Part shown: positions 17,252 through 25,702 of the stretch, piece by piece
Layout of the letters: each line of letters opens with the position of its first letter
Numbering within the stretch: the first letter of the stretch is position 1
Made by a program: the position numbers and the translations under genes
Notes under the pieces: generated by a model
Seen by the model: the letters and a program-made list of their open reading frames with translations, nothing else
Database searches by the model: none
What the model was told of the DNA's origin: nothing
Origin: Paenibacillus hemerocallicola
GTDB taxonomy: Bacteria > Bacillota > Bacilli > Paenibacillales > NBRC-103111
Assembly: GCF_006265175.1 (NCBI RefSeq)
Contig: NZ_VDCQ01000016.1
Location: 62,001-126,000, forward strand
Length of the DNA stretch: 64,000 bases
Direction: 5' to 3'

Positions 17252-18553
17252 ATGGGAAAAAGAAAATGGTTTGTCGTATTGTCCATGATTGCCGCATTGT
17301 CTGCGGCAGGGTGTTCTTCGGAGAAGTCCGGAAGCGGGAAAACAGCGGAATTTACCGTTTCGACGGAGCCCGTTACGTTAAAGTTTTATGTCAATGTCAC
17401 CAGATTGTCCGAGCTCGAGTATCAGCAAATCTATATAGAACCGCTCAAAAAGAAATATCCGCATATTACGCTTCAAAAGCTGGAAGGCGATTTGGGGCAG
17501 CTGGTCGCCGCCGGAGAAATACCGGATCTGATCATGTCCGACAATGACTGGCATATGCCGTTGAAACAATTGGATCTGCCCGCGGACTTGACCGAGCTGG
17601 TCAAAAAGATGAAGCTCGACCTGAGCGCATTCAAACCGGAGACGATTCAGGCCATACACAACTTGGACCCCAAGGGAGGCTTGGAGGGCATACCGTTCGA
17701 CTTGAACACGGGAGCGCTTTTTTACAATAAAGATCTGTTCGACAAGTTCGGCGTCGCTTACCCGAAGGACGACATGCTGTGGAACGATATATTGCAGTTG
17801 TCCAAGAAGCTGACCCGCAAGGAAGACGGGGTGCAGTATATCGGCTGGGATCCCCGCTTTCCCGATCATCTGTTCAGTCCGTATTCGCAGCCGTTCGTCG
17901 ATCCGAAGACGAACAAAGCGCTGGTCGATACTCCGAATCTCCGGAAAGTTCTCGACTTGTTCCAGCAGGTGTACCAGCAGCCCGGCTATGTCGGAGCGAA
18001 AAACGAGTACACGTACGGTCCGGACGGGTTTACGAAGACGCATATATTGGCCATGCAGGCGGATTGGGTAGGCAAGCTGATCAGCGATCTGCTCCAGGCG
18101 GAAACGACTGGAGTCAAGATGAACTGGGATATGGCGAGCGAACCGCGTTTCGAAGACGCCGTCGGGAAAGGACGTCATGCGCTGGCGGATATGCTCGTCA
18201 TCACGAAGCCTAGCAAGTACAAGGAGCAGGCGATGCAGGTCATACAGATGATGATTTCGCGCGAGCAGCAAATTATGCTGACGAGAACGGGACGGCTAAC
18301 CGCCTTGAACGATCCGGAAATCATCAGTCAGTTCGGCGCCAACTTCCCGTCGCTGCAGGGCAAAAACATGAAGGCCGTATACAAAAATCCGCCGGTGCAA
18401 ACGCCAAGTCCGCATCTGGCCGACAAAGAGGTGCAGACGATCATCCGCGCCATGCGCAAAGAAATGGCCATCGGCAAAAAAGATGTGAACACGGTTCTCC
18501 GGGAAGGGCAAGAAAAAGCGGACAAGAAAATAGCGGAAATGGCTGCGCAATAA
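17252..18553 (+). CDS. Extracellular solute-binding lipoprotein, paralog 2
   Basis: This is a 433-residue lipoprotein with lipobox LSAAGC (Cys21). It shares the ALFYNKDLFDKFGVAYPKD block and the overall length with the proteins at 13917 and 20434, and all three end with a Lys/Glu-rich helix containing NTVLREG or similar. GGGGAGG lies 8 bases before ATG 17252; the longer frame from 17087 lacks a ribosome binding site and would bury the signal peptide. No transporter genes flank it. A cre-like GGTAAGCGCTTTCC lies just after the stop (18580-18593), where it cannot control this gene's start. Confidence 0.85.
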   Translation: MGKRKWFVVLSMIAALSAAGCSSEKSGSGKTAEFTVSTEPVTLKFYVNVTRLSELEYQQIYIEPLKKKYPHITLQKLEGDLGQLVAAGEIPDLIMSDNDWHMPLKQLDLPADLTELVKKMKLDLSAFKPETIQAIHNLDPKGGLEGIPFDLNTGALFYNKDLFDKFGVAYPKDDMLWNDILQLSKKLTRKEDGVQYIGWDPRFPDHLFSPYSQPFVDPKTNKALVDTPNLRKVLDLFQQVYQQPGYVGAKNEYTYGPDGFTKTHILAMQADWVGKLISDLLQAETTGVKMNWDMASEPRFEDAVGKGRHALADMLVITKPSKYKEQAMQVIQMMISREQQIMLTRTGRLTALNDPEIISQFGANFPSLQGKNMKAVYKNPPVQTPSPHLADKEVQTIIRAMRKEMAIGKKDVNTVLREGQEKADKKIAEMAAQ

Positions 18554-18708
18554 ATGGAAGTGGACGAATTTCTACAAGAAGGTAAGCGCTTTCCAAATGG
18601 AATATGAAGGAAAAGGGCGTTCGGTTAATGGCCGAGCGCTCCTTTCCGTATCGCTTTGTCGGGCTTGGGCTTTGGAGCATACTGGATATGCAGTGCGCAG
18701 TTTTCCCT

Positions 18709-19998
18709 TTAAAAGGCGCCGGTTCGGCGAATTTCTTCGATCCCGTACATGTACGGCCGCAAGGCGGGAGGGATATACACCGATCCGTCCTCCCGCTGAT
18801 GATTCTCGAGCAGCGGAATGAGAATGCGCGGCGAAGCTACGGCCGTATTGTTCAGCGTATGGCAGTAGCGCAGCTTGCCGTCCTCGTCGCGATAACGGAT
18901 GTTGGCGCGGCGAGCCTGGAAGTCGCGCAGGTTTGACGACGAGTGCGTCTCGCCGTAGCCGCTGCGGCTCGGCATCCACGTCTCGATGTCGTATTGCTTG
19001 TAATTTTTTTGTCCCATGTCGCCGGTGCAGACGGCTACGACCCTATAAGGAAGCTCGAGCAGAGTCAGCAGCTCTTCCGCGTTGGCCGTAATTTGCTGAA
19101 GCATGAGCTCCGATTGCTCTGCTTCGCCTCTGCAGATGACGACCTGCTCCACTTTGGCGAACTGATGCACGCGGTACAGCCCGCGCACGTCGCGGCCAGC
19201 CGAGCCGATCTCGCGGCGGAAGCAGCTCGTGACGGCGGCGAGCCGGATCGGCTGCGATACGTCGACGATCTCGTCGGCGTAATACGAGACGAGCGACGCT
19301 TCCGACGTGCCTACGAGCCATTTGCCGTCGTCCGGCAGCTCGAACGTCTGCTCCCGGCCTCCGGGGAAAAAGCCCGCTCCCGTCAACGTTTCTTCCCGAA
19401 CGAGCAGCGGCACGTCCATGGCCGTGAAGCCTTTCTTCACGAGCAGATCGACGGCGAGCTGCTGGACGGCCCGGTGCAGGTGGAGCCCGGCGCCCAGCAA
19501 GTAATAGTTCCGGCTGCCGGCGACCTTCACGCCGCGAGCGATATCGATCAGACCGAGCGACTCGCCCAATGCGACATGGTCCTGCGGCTCGAAGCCGAAC
19601 GACGTCGGAGTCCCGACCCGTCTGATCTCTACATTGTCGGCGTCCGATACGCCGATTGGCGTATCGGGCGATACGACGTTGGGGACGAGCAGCATCAGCT
19701 CCTTGCAGCGGGCATCCAGCGCTTCGAGCCGCGGCTCCAGAGCCGTCAGCGCCGTTCCGGCCGCTTTCGCTTCCGCTCTGAGCCGTTCGGCTTCCGCCCG
19801 GTCCCCGGTACGCATCAGCTGCGAGATGCGCTCCGACAACCGGTTGCGCTCCTGCCGCCAGCGTTCCACTTCCGACAACGCTTGCTTCCGTTCGTCGTCC
19901 GTGCGCAGCAGCTCGCCGACCGAAACGGTCAATCCTTTGCGTACCGCCGTTTCCTGCAGCAGCTCCTCGTTTTCCCTAATAAATCTCATGTCCAGCAT
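18709..19998 (-). CDS. serS: Serine--tRNA ligase
   Basis: This class II synthetase charges tRNA(Ser). The N-terminal helical arm (about residues 30-100, Glu/Arg-rich) binds the tRNA long arm. The catalytic domain shows TSEASLVSYYADEIV, motif 2 FRREIGSAGRDVRGLYRVHQF and motif 3-like NNTAVASPRILIPLLENHQ. The length of 429 residues is standard. ATG 19998 (MLDMRFIRENEE) is the usual serS start; an in-frame extension to 20031 is not. It is preceded by a T-box leader, so expression rises when uncharged tRNA(Ser) accumulates. Confidence 0.95.
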   Translation of the reverse strand: MLDMRFIRENEELLQETAVRKGLTVSVGELLRTDDERKQALSEVERWRQERNRLSERISQLMRTGDRAEAERLRAEAKAAGTALTALEPRLEALDARCKELMLLVPNVVSPDTPIGVSDADNVEIRRVGTPTSFGFEPQDHVALGESLGLIDIARGVKVAGSRNYYLLGAGLHLHRAVQQLAVDLLVKKGFTAMDVPLLVREETLTGAGFFPGGREQTFELPDDGKWLVGTSEASLVSYYADEIVDVSQPIRLAAVTSCFRREIGSAGRDVRGLYRVHQFAKVEQVVICRGEAEQSELMLQQITANAEELLTLLELPYRVVAVCTGDMGQKNYKQYDIETWMPSRSGYGETHSSSNLRDFQARRANIRYRDEDGKLRYCHTLNNTAVASPRILIPLLENHQREDGSVYIPPALRPYMYGIEEIRRTGAF

Positions 19999-20033
19999 GC
20001 GGTCCACGTCCTTTTTTTCGTAAAATGACAAAA

Positions 20034-20252
20034 AGCGCCCTTCGTCATTTGGGACGAGGAGCGCTTAGGACCCGCGGTGCCACCCAATTTGACCGGTTGA
20101 CCGGTCCGCTTGGTTCCGCGGTAACGGGGCGGTACCCGGTATGCTTAGAGGACGCGAGGAGCAATGAAGTCTGCATTCGTACGGTCCCGGTCGCAAACGC
20201 CTCGGAGTTGGATTCCCGTCATCGGCATAATGCGCATGTTTAATTGTGCAGT
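20034..20252 (-). promoter_or_regulatory. T-box riboswitch of serS
   Basis: On the minus strand the leader contains the T-box core GGGTGGCACCGCGG (complement of 20071-20085). It is followed by a terminator whose arms AGCGCTCCTCGTC and GACGAAGGGCGCT pair at 12 of 13 positions and end in TTTT (20030-20065). Uncharged tRNA pairs with the T-box sequence and favours the antiterminator. The specifier loop lies in the upstream stem region (about 20170-20230). A TCC within GAATCCAAC is a possible Ser specifier, but the fold was not computed. Confidence 0.92.
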
Positions 20253-20281
20253 AGTATACCGTAATCGCTCGCCGCTGTCAA
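20253..20281 (-). promoter_or_regulatory. Sigma-A promoter of serS
   Basis: On the minus strand TTGACA (20276-20281) and TATACT (20253-20258) are separated by exactly 17 bases, a near-consensus housekeeping promoter directly upstream of the T-box. Confidence 0.88.
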
Positions 20282-20393
20282 ATGGAGGAGTGAAATTATA
20301 ATATTGAATAACGAATGGATGTATGGAATAATATTACATAGCGCATGCATAGTGCGATTCGCCTATTGTCTGCATTCATACAACACGAATATT

Positions 20394-20407
20394 TGGAAGC
20401 GCTCTCA
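20394..20407 (+). promoter_or_regulatory. cre-like box upstream of solute-binding protein 3
   Basis: TGGAAGCGCTCTCA matches the cre consensus TGWNANCGNTNWCA at all positions but one. It lies 26 bases before the start codon, a position where CcpA would block transcription or early elongation. Confidence 0.6.
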
Positions 20408-20433
20408 GTATCGAATATGGGGAGGAATAGGAA

Positions 20434-21753
20434 TTGACCAAACTTCGTATCGCCTCATCGCTAGCTTTCATGACGGTCATCGCGAGTTCACTCATCGGAT
20501 GCAGTCAGGGACAACCTAAAGATACCGCCGCCGAGAACGTTTCAGCCAATAAGGCAAATACGGCCGAATACAAAGGCGGGCCCGCCGAGCTTCTGGTGCT
20601 CGATATCAACACCGCCACGACCGACGAGCAATTTCAAACGTTTTTTGTCGCACCGATCAAGGCCAAGTACCCCCAGATCAATCTCGTTCAGACGCGCGAT
20701 CCTCTCGACAAGCTCATTGCAGCCGGGACCATTCCGGACATGGTCTTGGTCAGCAATCCTTCCTTGGCGACCGTGCTCGAGGCAGACATTCCGGAAGACT
20801 TGACGGCAATGATCAAAACATACGGCTTGAACCTGGGACAGCTCGAGCCGGCCGTCGTTCAGCAAATGCAAAAGCTCGGCGAGCAGAAGGCGTTTTACGG
20901 AATGCCGTTTGCCATGAACTATGGCGCCATGGTTCATAATAGAGATATATTCGATAAGTTCGGCGTTCCTTATCCGAAGGACGTGATGACCTACGAAGAG
21001 GTTCTCGAGCTTGGCAAAAAATTGACCCGCAAAGACGGCAATACCAACTATATCGGCGTAATGCCGCCCGACCTGAGACAGATGTACTGGCAATATGGCG
21101 TACCCGTGTTCGACAAAGCCAAAGGGAAGGCTTCCTTGACATCCGACCGGCATGCCCAAGTATTTTCGCTGCTGAAACAGTTTTATGCCATACCGGGCTA
21201 TATGGAAAACGGGAAGCACATTCACTCGACAGACCTGTTCTTCAAGGAGCAGCGGATGGCCATGTATCCGAACTGGATTTCTTCTTATATTTCGTTCTTT
21301 GCCAAGGCCGGGACGAAAGATACCTTCAAATGGGACTTGACCGCCCATCCCGGTTACAGCGATCGGCCAGGGCTGGGGAAAGAGGTCGACTTCCATATGG
21401 CGGTCGTAAACAAATCGGGCAAGTACAGGGAGGCCGCTTATCAAGTTGTGCTGAGCTTATTGAGCGAGGAGGTGCAAACGAAGCTGAGCAAGGCCGGACG
21501 ATTGTCCGTGCTGAAAAACGATGAAATCCGAAAAGTGTACGGCTCGGATAGCGATACGTACAGGGGGAAAAATTTGCAGGCGATTTTCAAGGTAAGCCCT
21601 TCCCCATTGCCGGAGGCTTCCAAATACGACCCCAAAATCAATGCATTGCTGAATGGCGAAGTAAGTAAAAATGTGATGGTGGACGGTACGGATATCAATA
21701 CGGCATTGCGAAACGGAGAAGACAAAGCCAATAAGGAAATCGTAATTCCATAA
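20434..21753 (+). CDS. Extracellular solute-binding lipoprotein, paralog 3
   Basis: This 439-residue lipoprotein starts with TTG, and GGGGAGG lies 8 bases upstream. The lipobox is SSLIGC (Cys23). The block HNRDIFDKFGVPYPKD matches the two paralogs, with FYGMPFAMNYGAMV before it. As with the other two, no permease or ATPase gene is next to it, and a cre-like box lies just upstream. A terminator follows. Function is inferred as binding a sugar or sugar polymer fragment at the cell surface. Confidence 0.85.
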   Translation: MTKLRIASSLAFMTVIASSLIGCSQGQPKDTAAENVSANKANTAEYKGGPAELLVLDINTATTDEQFQTFFVAPIKAKYPQINLVQTRDPLDKLIAAGTIPDMVLVSNPSLATVLEADIPEDLTAMIKTYGLNLGQLEPAVVQQMQKLGEQKAFYGMPFAMNYGAMVHNRDIFDKFGVPYPKDVMTYEEVLELGKKLTRKDGNTNYIGVMPPDLRQMYWQYGVPVFDKAKGKASLTSDRHAQVFSLLKQFYAIPGYMENGKHIHSTDLFFKEQRMAMYPNWISSYISFFAKAGTKDTFKWDLTAHPGYSDRPGLGKEVDFHMAVVNKSGKYREAAYQVVLSLLSEEVQTKLSKAGRLSVLKNDEIRKVYGSDSDTYRGKNLQAIFKVSPSPLPEASKYDPKINALLNGEVSKNVMVDGTDINTALRNGEDKANKEIVIP

Positions 21754-21784
21754 GACCGGATACCGCATAAATAGTCGAGCCTCA

Positions 21785-21825
21785 AACCTCGCCCCATATG
21801 CTTGCGCATGCGGCGGGGTTTTTCC
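21785..21825 (+). terminator. Terminator of solute-binding protein 3 gene
   Basis: AACCTCGCC pairs with GGCGGGGTT (one G-U), the loop contains a smaller CATATGC/GCGCATG hairpin, and TTTTT follows. Confidence 0.8.
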
Positions 21826-21956
21826 GTCTCCATTATTTTCCGTAGCCGATTAACGTCAAAAATATGACACGAGCCCAGGCCGAATATCGCTTGCGGAACC
21901 GCTTAAAGCGGGGCATAATGAGATAACGCAATTTTACGAAAGAGGTGCAACGACCC

Positions 21957-22892
21957 ATGAAATCCATAACGGTTCAAGACTTGGTCAATCGCTTCCATTT
22001 GGAAATACTTGCCGGCCACAGCCAGTTGCACCGGACCATTGACAAAGCGCGCGTTCATAGGCCGGGGCTCGAATTCGTCGGCTATTTCGATTTTTTCCCG
22101 CAGCAGCGCGTCCAGGTGCTTGGGCGAAAAGAAATTACGTATTTGCACAAGCAGAGCGAGGAGGAGCGCGATTCCCGGATCGGCCATGTCGTGCAATACC
22201 ACCCGCCCTGCTTCGTGGTGACGTGGAATCAGGAGACCGAAGGGCTCCATTACCTGATCACGCACTGCGAAAGGGAAGGGATTCCGCTGCTCCGTACGCC
22301 GGACTCGACGACGAAATGGATCGGCATGGCCGACGCGTACTTGACCAAATCGTTGGCCCCGGAAATTCAGGTGCACGGCGTATGCGTCAACGTAGCCGGG
22401 ATCGGCATTCTGCTTCGCGGCAAGTCCGGTGTAGGGAAGAGCGAGACGGCGCTGACGCTGATTAGGCGCGGCCACCGGCTCGTGGCGGATGATGCCGTCG
22501 TCCTGAGGAAAATCAGCCCGGAGACGATCCTCGGTACGCATGACGGCAAAACCAAGGAATTTCTGGCTCTCCGCAGCGTCGGACTGATCAACGTCGCCCG
22601 CATTTACGGCCGCGGCGCGTTTCAGGATGAAACCCGCATCGTGCTGGACATCGAGCTGACGCAGTGGAAAGAGAACGAGCTGTACAACTCGTTGGACGTA
22701 GAGCCCCAGTTCACCGACTATATGGACGTGAAAATTCCCCATATCCAAATCTCGCTCCAGCCGGGACGCGACGTTGCGGGTCTGGTTGAAGCGGCTGCCA
22801 ACAACTGGTATCTTCGCTTGCAAGGCTATAGCGCGGCCGAAGAGTTCATGCAGCGGATCGAAGCGTTTGCCCAGTCGCAGCAAAAGCACTGA
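21957..22892 (+). CDS. hprK: HPr kinase/phosphorylase
   Basis: This bifunctional enzyme phosphorylates Ser46 of HPr and reverses the reaction. P-Ser-HPr is the co-repressor of CcpA, so this gene sits at the head of carbon catabolite control. The Walker A motif GKSGVGKSE is at about 155-163, with the catalytic HprK signature ALTLIRRGHRLVADDAV after it. The 311-residue length is normal. AAAGAGGTG lies about 9 bases before ATG 21957. It stands alone here, without the lgt or ppaX neighbours seen in Bacillus, and ends at a strong terminator. Confidence 0.95.
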   Translation: MKSITVQDLVNRFHLEILAGHSQLHRTIDKARVHRPGLEFVGYFDFFPQQRVQVLGRKEITYLHKQSEEERDSRIGHVVQYHPPCFVVTWNQETEGLHYLITHCEREGIPLLRTPDSTTKWIGMADAYLTKSLAPEIQVHGVCVNVAGIGILLRGKSGVGKSETALTLIRRGHRLVADDAVVLRKISPETILGTHDGKTKEFLALRSVGLINVARIYGRGAFQDETRIVLDIELTQWKENELYNSLDVEPQFTDYMDVKIPHIQISLQPGRDVAGLVEAAANNWYLRLQGYSAAEEFMQRIEAFAQSQQKH

Positions 22893-22919
22893 TCCGCAGT
22901 TCAGACATAGAAAGAAGTG

Positions 22920-22964
22920 CAAACCTCCAGTACCGCCCATGAAGGCGGTTTGGAGGTTTTGCTT
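22920..22964 (+). terminator. Terminator of hprK
   Basis: CAAACCTCCA pairs with TGGAGGTTTTG around an inner GTACCGCC/GGCGGTT hairpin and ends in TTTGCTTTT, 28 bases after the stop. Confidence 0.88.
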
Positions 22965-23084
22965 TTAACCTATCCGGCGGGCGGTGCGGCGTTGCAAAAT
23001 AATCGGATGTCACTCATCGAATAGGGCTGCAAATCAGAAGCTCTTCTTGCTTTGTAAGGAAAACCGCGAGCTTTCTCGCAATCG

Positions 23085-24173
23085 CTACGTGTCCACCCGC
23101 CGGATCAGATTCTCGAGCAGCCTTATATTCCGGACGATATTTTCGTTACCCGGAACGTAGCCGTGCGCCATTTTATTGTGATAGTACGACCGTTCGTAAT
23201 CACCAAGCCGATAGTAGCAAAGTCCGAGCTGCATATGAGGCAGCCAGGTGGCGCTGACCAGGTTATGGATCGCCCAATCGTTGCTCGGCTGGAATGCGAT
23301 GGCGGCTTTATACCAGTAAATGGCTTGGATAAACTGATCGCGTTCCATAAAGAAGTAGCCGATCCGGCAGCATGCCTCCGGACGCGGAACATCGTATTCG
23401 AACGTTTTGCACGTCATCGCCAGTTCTTTTTGCCTGTCTCCCGAATAGTGATAACAGTCGGCGAGCCTCGTATAAGCGAGAATTCGATTCTCTGCGGATA
23501 ACTGATCGCATTCCAAAAATTTGAGATAAAACTGTGCGGCCCGCTCGTACGACCTATGCTGGTGCAGCTCCATCGCATAATGGAGCATATCCCGTGCCGT
23601 AAGTTCGTTGGCGCCGCTTATCAATTTCTCGTATATTTTCAAATTCCGGTCCGGATCGGCGGTTTTGTCCGGTTTTCGATGCGTCACCACCATATCGCAA
23701 TCGTAAAAAGTGCCTTCCCGTATCGATAAATCTTCATGGACGGCCCCTTCCCACCTGTAATTCCGCGATCGTTTTACCAATCTTGCGCGCCGGACGCTTA
23801 GCGTGACATTGCCATGAGCGTCAAAGTCGCAATGATACCGCATCGTCACGGCATCCGCCTCGGGCGGGAGCGACCGTTTGAGCCGGCAAAGCTTCTCGCA
23901 GTCTTCTGGAAGCAGGACATCGTCGGCGTCAAGCCACAGAATATAGTCCATGGTGGCTTTGGCAAAATAAGCATTGCGCGCGGCGGCAAAATGATCGTTC
24001 CAAGCAAAGTCTATGACGGACGATGCCCACCTGCGGGCAATTTCTTTGGTCCGGTCCGTCGATCCGGTATCTACGATGATGATTTCGTCGACCGCGTCGC
24101 GAACCGATCGCAGACACCTTTCGAGCGTCAGCTGTTCATTTTTGACAATCATGCATAGACTGATCGTAATCAT
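23085..24173 (-). CDS. Family 2 glycosyltransferase with TPR repeats
   Basis: Residues 1-200 are a GT2 (GT-A) domain: ISLCMIVKNEQLTLERCLRS, IVDTGSTDRTKEIA and the metal-binding LWLDADDVLLPED. Residues 200-362 contain TPR-like helices (RAAQFYLKFLE, AIYWYKAAIAFQPSNDWAIH, LGDYERSYYHNKMA). This architecture is common for enzymes that add sugars to surface or spore-coat proteins and peptides. GAGGTG lies a few bases before the ATG. The gene follows, on the same strand by 20 bases, a beta-propeller remnant, which may once have been its target or partner. Confidence 0.85.
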   Translation of the reverse strand: MITISLCMIVKNEQLTLERCLRSVRDAVDEIIIVDTGSTDRTKEIARRWASSVIDFAWNDHFAAARNAYFAKATMDYILWLDADDVLLPEDCEKLCRLKRSLPPEADAVTMRYHCDFDAHGNVTLSVRRARLVKRSRNYRWEGAVHEDLSIREGTFYDCDMVVTHRKPDKTADPDRNLKIYEKLISGANELTARDMLHYAMELHQHRSYERAAQFYLKFLECDQLSAENRILAYTRLADCYHYSGDRQKELAMTCKTFEYDVPRPEACCRIGYFFMERDQFIQAIYWYKAAIAFQPSNDWAIHNLVSATWLPHMQLGLCYYRLGDYERSYYHNKMAHGYVPGNENIVRNIRLLENLIRRVDT

Positions 24174-24193
24174 CCGGACACCTCATTGTTCCA

Positions 24194-24502
24194 TTAAGGA
24201 TTGATCCCCACACCGAATGGGAAATCTCCGACCGAAACGGTAGCCATTACGGTATTGCTTCCTCCATTAATGACAGAGACGTTGTCGTTGAACGAATTCG
24301 CCACATAGATCCGATTGGTCGAGGAGTTGACGCCGACCTCTATCGGTTGAACGCCGACGGGGATCGTGGCGAATACAAGATTGGTTAATCCATTAATGCG
24401 GACCATGGAGCCAAGGCGCCCGATTCGAAATCCCCATTGACTACGCGATTGTTGAACGACATTCGGATTCACCTTCCAATCTTGCATGGTTTGCTGTTTC
24501 AT
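24194..24502 (-). pseudogene. Remnant of a YVTN-type beta-propeller protein
   Basis: The C-terminal 65 residues contain the 40-residue repeat of the YVTN/YncE family (IPVGVQPIEVGVNSSTNRIY, VANSFNDNVSVINGGSNTV, then VSVGDFPFGVGINP), about one and a half repeats. Intact family members carry about seven and a signal peptide or other domain. No ribosome binding site precedes any start, and the part upstream has no similarity I recognise, so it is most likely the 3' end of a lost gene. It is 20 bases upstream of the glycosyltransferase start on the same strand. Confidence 0.55.
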
Positions 24503-24757
24503 CCCGATAGATAGAAGGACAAAGCCTGTATCAGTATATGAAACATTGGTAGATTGGAGCGGGCTCTTCAAGCGGAGAATCCAACGTGCCAACAAATTAA
24601 CAAATCGGGGCGAACAATCGAGCATGCATCCTTGCTCTTCCCGGCATTATGATGGAAATCCTTACGATCGGGCGTGCGTGCCCGTTGGCGTTCCCGATCA
24701 TCGGCCGTATGAAAAGTTGACAAACGTTTTGCCGCTCTTTAGTCTAAACTATAAGTG

Positions 24758-24785
24758 CAAACGAGCGTTACGCGAATACAAACGA
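24758..24785 (+). promoter_or_regulatory. Putative DeoR autoregulatory operator
   Basis: CAAACGA occurs at 24758-24764 and 24779-24785, a spacing of 21 bases (two helix turns), between the likely promoter (TTGACA at 24717-24722) and the ribosome binding site of the DeoR gene. Direct repeats of this kind are typical DeoR-family operators. Confidence 0.5.
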
Positions 24786-24830
24786 ACAAAGCTTCATACC
24801 ATACGCGCAAACAAACAAGGAGGGGCGTTC

Positions 24831-25592
24831 ATGCTGGCAGCGGAACGGAAAATACGCATCGTCGAATACGTGAAGCAAAATCGCGTTGCTTCGGTAGCCG
24901 CGCTTGCCCAGTCGTTTCAGGTGCACGAAGCGACGATACGGCGGGATTTGGCGGAGATCGAGCAGGAGGGCCTGCTGAAGAGAACGCACGGCGGCGTGAT
25001 CGTCGATCAGGGGGCGAACAGCGAGCCTTCTTTCACGGAGCGGGCGCACGAGCAATTGGAGCAAAAGCGGCGGATCGGCAAGCGGGCGGCGGAGATGGTA
25101 GAGGACGGAGACCATATTATACTGGACTCGGGCACGACGACGCTGCATATTGCCCAGCACCTCGTCGAACGTTCCAACATCACGGTCGTGACGAACGATA
25201 TTAACATAGCCGCTGAGCTTCGCGACTCCAAGGGCATTTCCGTCATCGTGACGGGCGGTTCGCTGTATCATTCGAGCTTCATGCTGAACGGCATGTTTAC
25301 GGACCATATGCTGTCGACGCTTCATGTGCAGAAGGCGTTTATCGGCACGCCGGCGATTCATTCGAAGCATGGACTGACCCATCCGGAAGCGCAGCTCGTG
25401 CCGACCAAGCAGGGCATGATCAGAGCGGCGCAGGAAATCATTGTCGTCGCCGACGATACGAAAATCGGCAAGGCGTCGCTGCACGCCGTCGCCCCGATTC
25501 ACAACGTGCATACGTTCGTTACCGGAACGGAAGCGTCCGAAGCGCAAATCAAACTGTTTCGCGATGCCGGCGTTAAAGTGATTACCGTATAG
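24831..25592 (+). CDS. DeoR/GlpR-family transcriptional repressor
   Basis: This is a 253-residue sugar-phosphate-responsive repressor. The N-terminal DeoR helix-turn-helix reads VASVAALAQSFQVHEATIRR then DLAEIEQEGLLKRTHGG; the C-terminal sensor domain shows ILDSGTTTLHIAQHL, VVTNDINIA and VVADDTKIGK. AAGGAGGGG is 5 bases before ATG 24831; the frame is open upstream but without a start. No metabolic gene is directly downstream, so the target is not evident apart from itself. Confidence 0.85.
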   Translation: MLAAERKIRIVEYVKQNRVASVAALAQSFQVHEATIRRDLAEIEQEGLLKRTHGGVIVDQGANSEPSFTERAHEQLEQKRRIGKRAAEMVEDGDHIILDSGTTTLHIAQHLVERSNITVVTNDINIAAELRDSKGISVIVTGGSLYHSSFMLNGMFTDHMLSTLHVQKAFIGTPAIHSKHGLTHPEAQLVPTKQGMIRAAQEIIVVADDTKIGKASLHAVAPIHNVHTFVTGTEASEAQIKLFRDAGVKVITV

Positions 25593-25626
25593 AAGCGAGG
25601 CGGCGAGGCCGACCGAAAACGAATGC

Positions 25627-25655
25627 AAGCCCGATGCGAGCGTATCGGGCTATTT
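25627..25655. terminator. Shared hairpin between convergent DeoR and AraC genes
   Basis: AGCCCGAT pairs with ATCGGGCT around GCGAGCGT. T-rich bases follow on both strands but are not continuous, so it is a moderate bidirectional terminator. Confidence 0.55.
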
Positions 25656-25702
25656 CGCATGGGTTCGCAAGGACCAAGGCGGCATTCATCCTCGCAGTCA
25701 GC

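Noticed and set aside
18580-18593. cre-like GGTAAGCGCTTTCC downstream of solute-binding protein 2
   Set aside because: It lies between two convergent genes, where it cannot govern a start codon, and two consensus positions fail.
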